From Campylobacteraceae bacterium (GTDB taxonomy: Bacteria > Campylobacterota > Campylobacteria > Campylobacterales > Sulfurovaceae), in assembly GCA_027026055.1 (NCBI GenBank), contig JALVPA010000051.1:1-6505 (forward strand): a stretch of DNA of 6,505 bases. Direction: 5' to 3'. The translations under genes were made by a program, and so were the position numbers. Numbering within the stretch: the first letter of the stretch is position 1; each line of letters begins with the position of its first letter. Positions 1 through 5,342 of this stretch are shown here, in pieces. The notes beneath the pieces are model-generated. The model was given only the letters and a program-made list of their open reading frames with translations. It searched no databases and was not told where the DNA came from.

Positions 1-45
1 TATGAGGTGTTTTTCGAAGAATTCGCTAAAGAAGTAGCTGCTTAA
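1..45 (+). CDS. 3' end of an unidentified gene (partial)
   Basis: Frame 1 is open from the window edge and ends in TAA at 43-45. It encodes a 14-residue tail, YEVFFEEFAKEVAA. The amphipathic, helix-like tail (alternating Phe/Ala and Glu/Lys) reads like a genuine protein C-terminus. The next + strand ORF begins only 7 bases after the stop, so the two may be cotranscribed. The fragment is too short to name a family, and it could be chance reading, though the ending immediately before another same-strand ORF favours a real gene. Confidence 0.5.
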   Translation, partial: YEVFFEEFAKEVAA

Positions 46-52
46 TTTAGAG

Positions 53-517
53 GTGAATTGCACTTATGATTTGAATGGGCGCGATGTAAAAAACAAACAC
101 CTCAAACTCCGATTCAAAGACAAAAACGGTAGCCTCAAAGTCTATCCGGTCGCGCACAAAACGATACATTTCGGTCCCCTTTCGTCAATGCGACATATCC
201 TCATAACAATAGATGGTAATCTCCTCGTCTATGAAGAAGCCGATATCGATCTTTATCGAATTGTCCGCAGAGACGGTAGAGGACTCAATTTGCTTGCCAA
301 AGAAGAAGGATTATATGGATTGATATTGCTGTACGGTCTATATAGCGCACAATTAAAAAAACTTGTTCTGCCTTTTTTGGTCACGATTCCCGATTCGGCT
401 ACGCCGACTTTTACCTTTTCGCGCTCTTCCGATGCCGACGTAAGCAAATGGGATGTGATAAAAATACATTTCTATCCGTTGATAGCGCTTCTTACCAGAC
501 CCTTTTTCAGCCCCTAA
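53..517 (+). CDS. Conserved-looking protein of unknown function, 154 aa
   Basis: I do not recognise this family. The open frame runs from GTG at 53 to TAA at 515-517. The product looks like a soluble mixed alpha/beta protein. Residues 1-60 are rich in short beta-like, Lys-rich segments (HLKLRFKDKNGSLKVYPV). A charged segment with RRDGRGLNLLAKEEG follows at about 72-86, then a hydrophobic amphipathic stretch at about 87-112, and a C-terminal strand-like part (SKWDVIKIHFYP). There is no signal peptide and no clear transmembrane helix. The start is uncertain: GTG 53 has no separated Shine-Dalgarno, and the good AGAGGTGA at 49-56 overlaps it and points instead to ATG 66, which is out of frame and stops at once. 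TTG 71 is the next in-frame alternative. Translation may be coupled to the gene ending at 45. It converges on the NlpC/P60 gene. The antisense frame at 253-447 looks like a shadow. Confidence 0.6.
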   Translation: MNCTYDLNGRDVKNKHLKLRFKDKNGSLKVYPVAHKTIHFGPLSSMRHILITIDGNLLVYEEADIDLYRIVRRDGRGLNLLAKEEGLYGLILLYGLYSAQLKKLVLPFLVTIPDSATPTFTFSRSSDADVSKWDVIKIHFYPLIALLTRPFFSP

Positions 518-538
518 CCACAGAGTGTTGGAAAACGT

Positions 539-1324
539 TTACAAGCCGTCTACGATGCGACGACCGCCTTTGAAGCGTTGGGCATAAAAAGGTTTATCGA
601 GACCGGTAATAATCACTTTTTTCTTGGCGGAGCTGGCATGAATAAATTTACCGTTTCCGATATAAATACCCACATGATTGACATAACCACGTCGTTGTTT
701 GGAAGTATCGAAAAAAACCAAGTCACCGGGTTGCAGTTTATCGAGCGGCACATACTTGCCGACTTTCGATTGCTGAATGGCTCGACGGGGCAATTCGATA
801 CCGTTGGCTTTGCATACGTAGGAGGTCAAACCGGAGCAATCGAAACCGTTTTCACCGATAGCGCCCCATACATAACGTTCTCCGAGTTTTTGCTTTGCCA
901 AGGCGATAATACGTTTCGCTTTGTCGGGGATCTTTCCCTCATAACTTCCGTCCGTATCGAATACGATATCTTTCAGCGAAAACTTTTTCGTTCGTTTGAC
1001 TTTTACGCGTATCGATTTTTTGGAACCTATCTCAATCAATGCTTTGGCTAAACGTTTCTCTTTTTTTTGCGTGAAATTATACCGTTTAGGCTTTCGCTTC
1101 ATCGAAAGGTTATTGCTTGGAATTTGAAGTTTCTCGCCCATACGAATTGTTGTCGTCTTATCGATATGATTGAGCCTACAAAGCGTTTTGATCGGAACAT
1201 GATATCGTGCCGCTATGGAAGAGAGCGTTTCGCCTTTTTTTACAATATGTGTTTTCGAAAAAAGAAAGGATGAGAGAATAATCGAGAAAACCGTAATCCG
1301 AGACATATAGGCGTTTCCGAACAA
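539..1324 (-). CDS. LysM + NlpC/P60 cell-wall endopeptidase, 261 aa
   Basis: Predicted exported peptidoglycan hydrolase; NlpC/P60 enzymes usually cut the gamma-D-Glu-meso-DAP bond of stem peptides. From TTG 1322-1324 the N-terminus carries a hydrophobic export segment (about residues 9-23, TVFSIILSSFLF), then one LysM glycan-binding repeat (about 25-68: HIVKKGETLSSIAARYHVP to GEKLQIP). A very basic Lys/Arg-rich linker follows (about 74-115), and then the NlpC/P60 domain (about 135-255). The catalytic set is present: Cys163 in FDCSGLTSYV, His217 in NHVGIYIG and His229 in FIHASS. There is no lipobox Cys, so it is periplasmic or anchored by its uncleaved N-terminus rather than a lipoprotein. The TTG start is preferred because AAGGAG lies 5 bases upstream; ATG 1304-1306 (Met7) is the alternative and keeps the signal segment. 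It follows infC by 94 bases and probably has its own promoter. Confidence 0.93.
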   Translation of the reverse strand: MFGNAYMSRITVFSIILSSFLFSKTHIVKKGETLSSIAARYHVPIKTLCRLNHIDKTTTIRMGEKLQIPSNNLSMKRKPKRYNFTQKKEKRLAKALIEIGSKKSIRVKVKRTKKFSLKDIVFDTDGSYEGKIPDKAKRIIALAKQKLGERYVWGAIGENGFDCSGLTSYVCKANGIELPRRAIQQSKVGKYVPLDKLQPGDLVFFDTSKQRRGYVNHVGIYIGNGKFIHASSAKKKVIITGLDKPFYAQRFKGGRRIVDGL

Positions 1325-1329
1325 AAGCG

Positions 1330-1335
1330 CTCCTT
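1330..1335 (-). promoter_or_regulatory. Shine-Dalgarno deciding the TTG start of the NlpC/P60 gene
   Basis: On the minus strand AAGGAG lies 5 bases before TTG 1322-1324. The in-frame ATG at 1304-1306 has only a weak GGAA upstream, so this site favours the longer TTG-initiated product. Confidence 0.65.
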
Positions 1336-1352
1336 CAGTAAACGTAAAATCG

Positions 1353-1369
1353 AAAAGATTGTATCTTTT
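1353..1369. repeat. 17-bp perfect dyad in the NlpC/P60 upstream region
   Basis: AAAAGAT - tgt - ATCTTTT: 7-bp perfect inverted arms with a 3-base centre. It lies 2 bases downstream of the TATAAT at 1371-1376, over the expected transcription start of the NlpC/P60 gene. It could be a repressor operator or a weak leader hairpin. It is AT-rich, so chance is a real alternative. Confidence 0.4.
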
Positions 1370-1370
1370 T

Positions 1371-1376
1371 ATTATA
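1371..1376 (-). promoter_or_regulatory. Candidate -10 box for the NlpC/P60 gene
   Basis: The minus strand reads TATAAT here, a perfect sigma-70 -10 hexamer in an AT-rich stretch, about 47 bases before the TTG start. No good -35 box is visible, which is usual for housekeeping promoters in Campylobacterota. A second, weaker TACAAT at 1358-1363 is an alternative. The predicted start lies near 1364. Confidence 0.45.
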
Positions 1377-1402
1377 AATAGACGATAAACCGAAGATTAA
1401 CA

Positions 1403-1434
1403 ACCGCTTAAAAAACAACTACTTTTTTAGCGGT
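1403..1434 (-). terminator. 12-bp hairpin spanning the infC stop codon, possible terminator
   Basis: On the minus strand ACCGCTAAAAAA pairs with TTTTTTAAGCGGT across a 7-base loop (GTAGTTG), with one unpaired base in the 3' arm. The infC stop TAG (1419-1421) lies in the loop. The six U residues sit inside the stem rather than after it, so this is not a textbook intrinsic terminator. It may instead protect the 3' end of the thrS-infC mRNA or attenuate read-through into the NlpC/P60 gene. The structure is clear in the sequence; the function is inferred. Confidence 0.45.
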
Positions 1435-1964
1435 GTGACGTACATATTGATATAGCGCCCTTCTTGTTTCGGCGGGGACTCCATTTGTGCAATATCTTCG
1501 AGCATCGGCCAAACGCGATTGAGCACTTCGACACCCCATTCGGGGTTTGCCATCTCGCGCCCCCTCAAAAAGACGCGTAATTTGACATGTTTGCCTTTTT
1601 CGAGAAATTCTCTGGCATGTTTCACTTTATAAGCGATATCGTTGTCCGCGATTTTACAAGAGAATTTGACCTCTTTGACCTCTATCTTCTTTTGGTTCTT
1701 TTTCGCCTCTTTCTTTTTCTTCTCTTGCTCGTACTTGTGTTTGCCGTAGTCCATGATCTTGGCGACGGGCGGTTTCGCGTCGGGAGAGACGAGGACCAAA
1801 TCCAAACCTTTTTCCTCCGCAACGGCAAGCGCTTCTTCGCGAGGGATGATACCGTACTGCGTACCGTCGTCTCCGATAACTCTCAGCTCTCTTGCCCGGA
1901 TGGCGTCGTTTCGTATAACGTCATCCTTTTTTCTACCTCTGCTACGATCGTTGTGTCTACTCAA
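1419..1964 (-). CDS. infC: Translation initiation factor IF-3, 181 aa
   Basis: IF-3 binds the 30S subunit, checks the start codon and initiator tRNA, and prevents early 50S joining. The N-domain spans about residues 16-80 and contains the family signature around PPVAKIMDYGKHKYEQ (65-80). A very basic linker helix follows (EKKKKEAKKNQKK, 81-93), then the C-domain (about 94-179) with VKLRVFLRGREMAN and the ending RYINMYVTPLKK. The length is normal for the family. The start is TTG 1962-1964, with AAGAAGG (1971-1977) 6 bases upstream; no ATG lies near the expected N-terminus. It overlaps the thrS stop by 4 bases, so it is translationally coupled to thrS. In E. coli infC uses AUU and represses itself by rejecting that codon. 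A TTG here may serve the same purpose, but TTG and GTG starts also occur in neighbours. rpmI and rplT, which often follow infC, are absent downstream. Confidence 0.98.
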   Translation of the reverse strand: MSRHNDRSRGRKKDDVIRNDAIRARELRVIGDDGTQYGIIPREEALAVAEEKGLDLVLVSPDAKPPVAKIMDYGKHKYEQEKKKKEAKKNQKKIEVKEVKFSCKIADNDIAYKVKHAREFLEKGKHVKLRVFLRGREMANPEWGVEVLNRVWPMLEDIAQMESPPKQEGRYINMYVTPLKK

Positions 1965-1977
1965 ATTGTTCCTTCTT
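1961..1977 (-). promoter_or_regulatory. infC ribosome binding site and TTGA stop/start overlap with thrS
   Basis: The minus strand reads AAGAAGG, six bases, then TTGA. TTG (1962-1964) starts infC and TGA (1961-1963) ends thrS. The Shine-Dalgarno therefore lies inside the last codons of thrS, an arrangement that couples infC translation to ribosomes finishing thrS. Confidence 0.85.
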
Positions 1978-3775
1978 GAAGTTGTTTGGATAATTCTACC
2001 ATAAATTCGTCTTGCGTAAGATTATACTGCTCTCTGGTACGGCGATTGCGAACGGCGACCGTATTGTTTCGCACCTCTTCGTCCCCTACGATCACCACAT
2101 ATGGGACTCGTTGCTTTTCAGCCTGGCGAATACGTTTATTAAGAGAATCGTTTTTATCGTACACTTCGGCATCCATTCCCACTTCCGTCATACGTCGTTT
2201 CAGCGCATACGCATAATCGACATGTGCCTCGCCGATCGGTACGACAATCGCTTGCGTAGGAGCGATAAAGAACGGAAACTCTCCCGCATAGTGTTCGGTC
2301 AAAATACCGATAAAGCGCTCGAAACTTCCCAAAATCGCGCGGTGGATCATTACCGGACGCTTACGGCTGTTGTCTTCCGCGACATACTCCACCTCGAAGC
2401 GTTCAGGAAGATTGAAATCGATCTGGATCGTTCCGCATTGCCACTTTCTCCCTATAGCGTCGGTGATTTTGATATCGATCTTCGGACCGTAGAAGGCACC
2501 GCCACCCTCGTCAATACCGTAATCGAGCCCGTTGCTCTCCAGCGCATCTTTGAGCCCTTGCGTCGCAATCTCCCACACATCGTCGTCGCCGATCGCCTTG
2601 TCTGGCTTGGTAGCGATCTCCATCGTGTATTCGAAGTCGAAAAGCTTCATCACGCTATCGACAAACTCGACAACCTGCAAGACCTCCGAAGCGATTTGAT
2701 CCGGCGTACAGAAGATATGCGCATCGTCTTGGGTAAATTCGCGTACGCGCAACAAGCCGTGCAAAACGCCCGACTTTTCGTGACGATGCACTACCCCGTA
2801 CTCGTAATATCGCAACGGCAAATCACGATAACTTTTGGGCGTGTGTTTGAAAATTTGAATATGCCCGATGCAGTTCATCGGTTTAATGCCATACTCTTGT
2901 TCGTCGATTTCGGTTAAATACATATTTTCGCCGTAGCAGGCATAGTGTCCCGAGGTGCGCCACATGTCGGCTTTGAGGATTTCCGGACCGCGCACGGGCT
3001 GATAACCGCGTCTTCTATGCGCCCGATGCAACAACTCTTCGAGCTTGTAGCGCAAGCGCGCGCCTTTGGGCAACCAAAAAGGCAACCCCGCACCCGCCTC
3101 TTCGTTGAACATAAACAATTCCATCTCGGCACCGATTTTTCGGTGATCGCGCTTTTTCGCCTCCTCCATCATTGTCGTGTAAGCTTTAAGCGCTTCTTTG
3201 GTCGCAAAAGCCACGCCGTAAATACGTGTCAACATCTCCGCGTTCTCGTCGCCGCCGAGATACGCGCCCGCGACCCTTGTCAACTTAAAATTGTTGACAA
3301 AACGCAGTGACGGCACATGCGGTCCTCGACAGAGATCCTCAAAGTCGCCTTGTTTGTAAATGGAAACGGTGTCGCTCTCTATTTTCGACAATACCGCCTG
3401 CTTCAAATCGTCGTCTTTAAACTTTTCCAGCGCTTCGTTTTTGGAGATTTCATACTTTTCGATCGCATATTTCTTTTTGGCGATCTCTTTCATCTTTTTC
3501 TCAATTTTTTTCAAATCCTCTTCGCCGATCTTTTCACTCACGCGAAAGTCGTAATAGAACCCTTCGTCCACAACGGGACCGACGAAAAATTTTGCGTCTG
3601 GATAGAGCTCTTTGATCGCTTGCGCCATCAAATGCGCCGCCGAATGTCTGATGATCTCCAACGCTTCGGGGGAGTCGTCGTATGCAACAGGCGTTAAGCT
3701 TTCGTTGTTCGTCGCGCTTTGCGTATCAAGCAACTCTCCGAAATCGTTTTTGTAACCGATGATCTGTTCGCTCAC
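1961..3775 (-). CDS. thrS: Threonine--tRNA ligase, 604 aa
   Basis: Cytoplasmic class II synthetase charging tRNA-Thr with threonine. The first ~35 residues replace a full TGS domain. The editing domain (about 38-200) keeps its hydrolytic set: His44 and His48 in RHSAAHLM, Cys149 and His153 in CRGPH. The class II core (about 210-500) keeps the zinc ligands Cys302 (MNCIGH), His353 (QDDAHIF) and His478 (MIHRAILGSFERF), plus motif 2 Arg331 in HRHE. These match E. coli Cys334, His385 and His511 with an offset of 32-33. The anticodon-binding domain is about 505-600. The shortened N-terminus, roughly 40 residues less than E. coli, fits Helicobacter and Campylobacter ThrS of about 600-612 aa. The start is GTG 3773-3775 with AAAGGG 7 bases upstream. 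Its own promoter lies in the gap before it, and its stop overlaps infC. The long antisense frames inside it are shadows. Confidence 0.99.
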   Translation of the reverse strand: MSEQIIGYKNDFGELLDTQSATNNESLTPVAYDDSPEALEIIRHSAAHLMAQAIKELYPDAKFFVGPVVDEGFYYDFRVSEKIGEEDLKKIEKKMKEIAKKKYAIEKYEISKNEALEKFKDDDLKQAVLSKIESDTVSIYKQGDFEDLCRGPHVPSLRFVNNFKLTRVAGAYLGGDENAEMLTRIYGVAFATKEALKAYTTMMEEAKKRDHRKIGAEMELFMFNEEAGAGLPFWLPKGARLRYKLEELLHRAHRRRGYQPVRGPEILKADMWRTSGHYACYGENMYLTEIDEQEYGIKPMNCIGHIQIFKHTPKSYRDLPLRYYEYGVVHRHEKSGVLHGLLRVREFTQDDAHIFCTPDQIASEVLQVVEFVDSVMKLFDFEYTMEIATKPDKAIGDDDVWEIATQGLKDALESNGLDYGIDEGGGAFYGPKIDIKITDAIGRKWQCGTIQIDFNLPERFEVEYVAEDNSRKRPVMIHRAILGSFERFIGILTEHYAGEFPFFIAPTQAIVVPIGEAHVDYAYALKRRMTEVGMDAEVYDKNDSLNKRIRQAEKQRVPYVVIVGDEEVRNNTVAVRNRRTREQYNLTQDEFMVELSKQLQEGTI

Positions 3776-3782
3776 CTTATAA

Positions 3783-3824
3783 CCCTTTTGTCACTTTGTC
3801 AATATGGAATTCCCGCGTATTATA
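3783..3824 (-). promoter_or_regulatory. thrS-infC promoter and short leader
   Basis: On the minus strand the -10 box TATAAT sits at 3819-3824, in the context TTTGGGTATAATACG. Transcription should begin near 3812, giving a leader of about 37 bases. AAAGGG (3783-3788) is the ribosome binding site. No -35 box is evident, as is common for Campylobacterota sigma-70 promoters. The leader holds two TGACAAA direct repeats (3787-3793 and 3795-3801), and the palindrome GGAATTCC (3806-3813) covers the expected start point. The leader is too short for a T-box. Confidence 0.7.
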
Positions 3825-3838
3825 CCCAAATCGCCTTT

Positions 3839-4897
3839 TTAGACGTCACCGCTTTTTTCGTTTTCGCTAAGCGTATCGTAGAAACGATAGGTACCGATTT
3901 TATTTTTTGCAGCTTGTAATGCCATGTCGGCATAGCGACCCAACATCATGACTGCTTTACTATCCTCGGGATATCGGCTAATACCTATCACCACTTCGAT
4001 AGGAATGACATGTCCCGCAATACGGTACCTTTCCGTCAAGTGTCGAATCAACTCTTTGGCAAATTGCTCCGCCGTGTTTTTATCCCCTTCTAGAATCACC
4101 GCAAATTCATTTTCGCTCAATTGTGCTGAAAAAGCGCGTTCTTTGCACAGCTCGGAGAGTTTGTGTGCGACATGCCCTACAACTCTCTCTGCCGCCGTCG
4201 CACCGAACTCCTCGCTTATCTTCGCGTAGCCCGCTATCGAGAGAAAAAGCAAAGAGAAAGGCTGATGACGCTGGATAGTTTCCACCAATACGTTCTTATA
4301 GGCGTCCCTACCCGCCAACCCCGTGTAATGACCGCTATGTCCTTCGCTATGGTCTTCTTCCTCCATTGATAAATTACTTTCATGAAAATAGATGAGATGC
4401 TTTAAATAGGATAAAGGGACAATCAATGTCGCCAATGCAAACGAAACAAGAATATCCGCACGCGCTTGCCAATAAGGAACTTCGACATAGAGTAACGCCA
4501 TACATCCCAATGAAACCAAAAGCGCCGCATACAAATAACCGACACCGAGATTCAATCCGCTTCTCATCACAATAACGATATACAACGGCAAAAGAAAGAT
4601 ACCGTATTCTCCCATCATATAAACAAAATAGGTCAACGACGCACTATCCATTACGACGACGAAAAGTTTTCTAAGTTCAACTGTCGTATCGGGAAACTTT
4701 ACCGTATAATAGTACTGCCCTATCGCGACAAAAACCAAGACCAAAGCGGTAAACGCCGTTTCCAAAATTTTTTCACCCAAACGTTCCGGCAGTTGCCCGT
4801 AAAGCAAAAAGGCCAAAATACCTACCGTCAGAAACAAAACGAATCTGCCGAGAAGGTATATTCTCTCTTCATATCTGTAAAACGCTTCTACGTCCAT
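3839..4897 (-). CDS. Six-helix membrane protein with degenerate GGDEF domain, 352 aa
   Basis: Putative inner-membrane signalling protein. Hydrophobic segments fall at about 14-33, 44-63, 77-96, 98-112, 116-138 and 148-170. The part around 84-143 (MDSASLTYFVYMMGEYGIF, then RSGLNLGVGYLY and a closing YW) resembles the membrane input module of RpfC-type sensor kinases; that is a recalled resemblance. An acidic, His-containing linker follows (172-190), then a GGDEF-fold domain (191-342) recognisable from YTGLAGRDAY, GISRYPED and the ending AKNKIGTYRFYD. The catalytic signature is SENEF (261-265). The metal-binding LDxD is LSIA (219-222), the substrate-binding Asn is Ser228, and no RxxD inhibitory site precedes the motif. 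It is thus very likely unable to make cyclic di-GMP; it may bind a ligand or partner instead. ATG 4895-4897 has AGAGG 9 bases upstream. It follows a small membrane gene by 87 bases. Confidence 0.88.
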   Translation of the reverse strand: MDVEAFYRYEERIYLLGRFVLFLTVGILAFLLYGQLPERLGEKILETAFTALVLVFVAIGQYYYTVKFPDTTVELRKLFVVVMDSASLTYFVYMMGEYGIFLLPLYIVIVMRSGLNLGVGYLYAALLVSLGCMALLYVEVPYWQARADILVSFALATLIVPLSYLKHLIYFHESNLSMEEEDHSEGHSGHYTGLAGRDAYKNVLVETIQRHQPFSLLFLSIAGYAKISEEFGATAAERVVGHVAHKLSELCKERAFSAQLSENEFAVILEGDKNTAEQFAKELIRHLTERYRIAGHVIPIEVVIGISRYPEDSKAVMMLGRYADMALQAAKNKIGTYRFYDTLSENEKSGDV

Positions 4898-4984
4898 TAC
4901 TATACGCCTCTAAAATATTTGCCTTACATCTTACTTTTTTCAAGCTAAAGTCACTCTTAAACAAAAAGAAGAGATATCGAAACC

Positions 4985-5320
4985 CTATCCAAACCAGACC
5001 TCTTCATACCGAGACCCTTCCACGATAGAAAGTATCAAAAACAATCCCAGAGTTGCCAGTGGCGCCGCCGTCAGCCAAATCACAAAACGTTTGCGAAGCA
5101 AAAAGTAGAGCAATCCTCCCCATCCGATAAACAGGGCTACTCCATGCGCATAAAAAAGCGGTAAAATCGGTCGAAGCATCGGCGTCAATGCCGCACAAGC
5201 AATCAAAAAAGCGAATATCGCCAACGACGAAAGAAGAAATTTTATATCGCGCTCGATACGATAGCGCACGATAAGAAGTACCGTTGTCGCTAAAATCAGC
5301 AAAAAAGGAAGGAGTTTCAT
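4985..5320 (-). CDS. Small four-helix membrane protein of unknown function, 111 aa
   Basis: No family recognised. The product is almost entirely hydrophobic, with four likely transmembrane helices at about residues 3-18, 28-45, 52-75 and 79-100. They are joined by short basic loops (RYRIERDIK at 19-27, LRKR at 75-78), and the tail is short and acidic (EGSRYEEVWFG). Basic residues between helices 1 and 2 and between 3 and 4 suggest those loops face the cytoplasm. No catalytic or metal-binding motif is visible. Start ATG 5318-5320 has a strong AAGGAG 5 bases upstream. It begins 22 bases after the argS stop, so it is probably cotranscribed with argS. An alternative minus-strand frame at 5004-5342 is also open but has polar, unpatterned sequence and no good ribosome site, so the hydrophobic frame is the gene. 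Confidence 0.82.
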   Translation of the reverse strand: MKLLPFLLILATTVLLIVRYRIERDIKFLLSSLAIFAFLIACAALTPMLRPILPLFYAHGVALFIGWGGLLYFLLRKRFVIWLTAAPLATLGLFLILSIVEGSRYEEVWFG

Positions 5321-5325
5321 CGTAT

Positions 5326-5331
5326 CTCCTT
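5326..5331 (-). promoter_or_regulatory. Strong Shine-Dalgarno of the small membrane protein gene
   Basis: AAGGAG on the minus strand, 5 bases before ATG 5318-5320. It lies in the 22-base argS-membrane gene gap and settles which of two overlapping open frames is translated. Confidence 0.8.
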
Positions 5332-5342
5332 AAGTTCGACAT

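Noticed and set aside
518..538. Terminator between the convergent genes
   Set aside because: Only a short AAACGTTT palindrome (533-540) is present, with no GC-rich stem or U-tract, so no terminator is claimed.
578..1051. 157-residue + strand open frame antisense to the NlpC/P60 gene
   Set aside because: The opposite strand encodes an intact LysM and NlpC/P60 protein with all catalytic residues; this frame is a shadow.
2012..2917. 301-residue + strand open frame antisense to thrS
   Set aside because: It lies wholly inside an unambiguous thrS, has no ribosome site of note and no recognisable protein pattern; it is a shadow of thrS codon use.
3797..3802. Perfect TTGACA (-35 consensus) on the minus strand in the thrS leader
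   Set aside because: A 17-base spacer would put the -10 at TAAGGT, overlapping the thrS start codon. The upstream TATAAT at 3819-3824 is a far better promoter.
4898..4984. Promoter or terminator between the small membrane gene and the pseudo-GGDEF gene
   Set aside because: The 87 bases are AT-rich but hold no good -10 hexamer (best TAAGAT) and no stable hairpin with a U-tract; the only site I can support is the AGAGG ribosome site.
5004..5342. 112-residue minus-strand frame overlapping the small membrane protein gene
   Set aside because: It begins at the argS end without a good ribosome site and has unpatterned polar sequence, while the overlapping frame has AAGGAG plus ATG and four clean hydrophobic helices.
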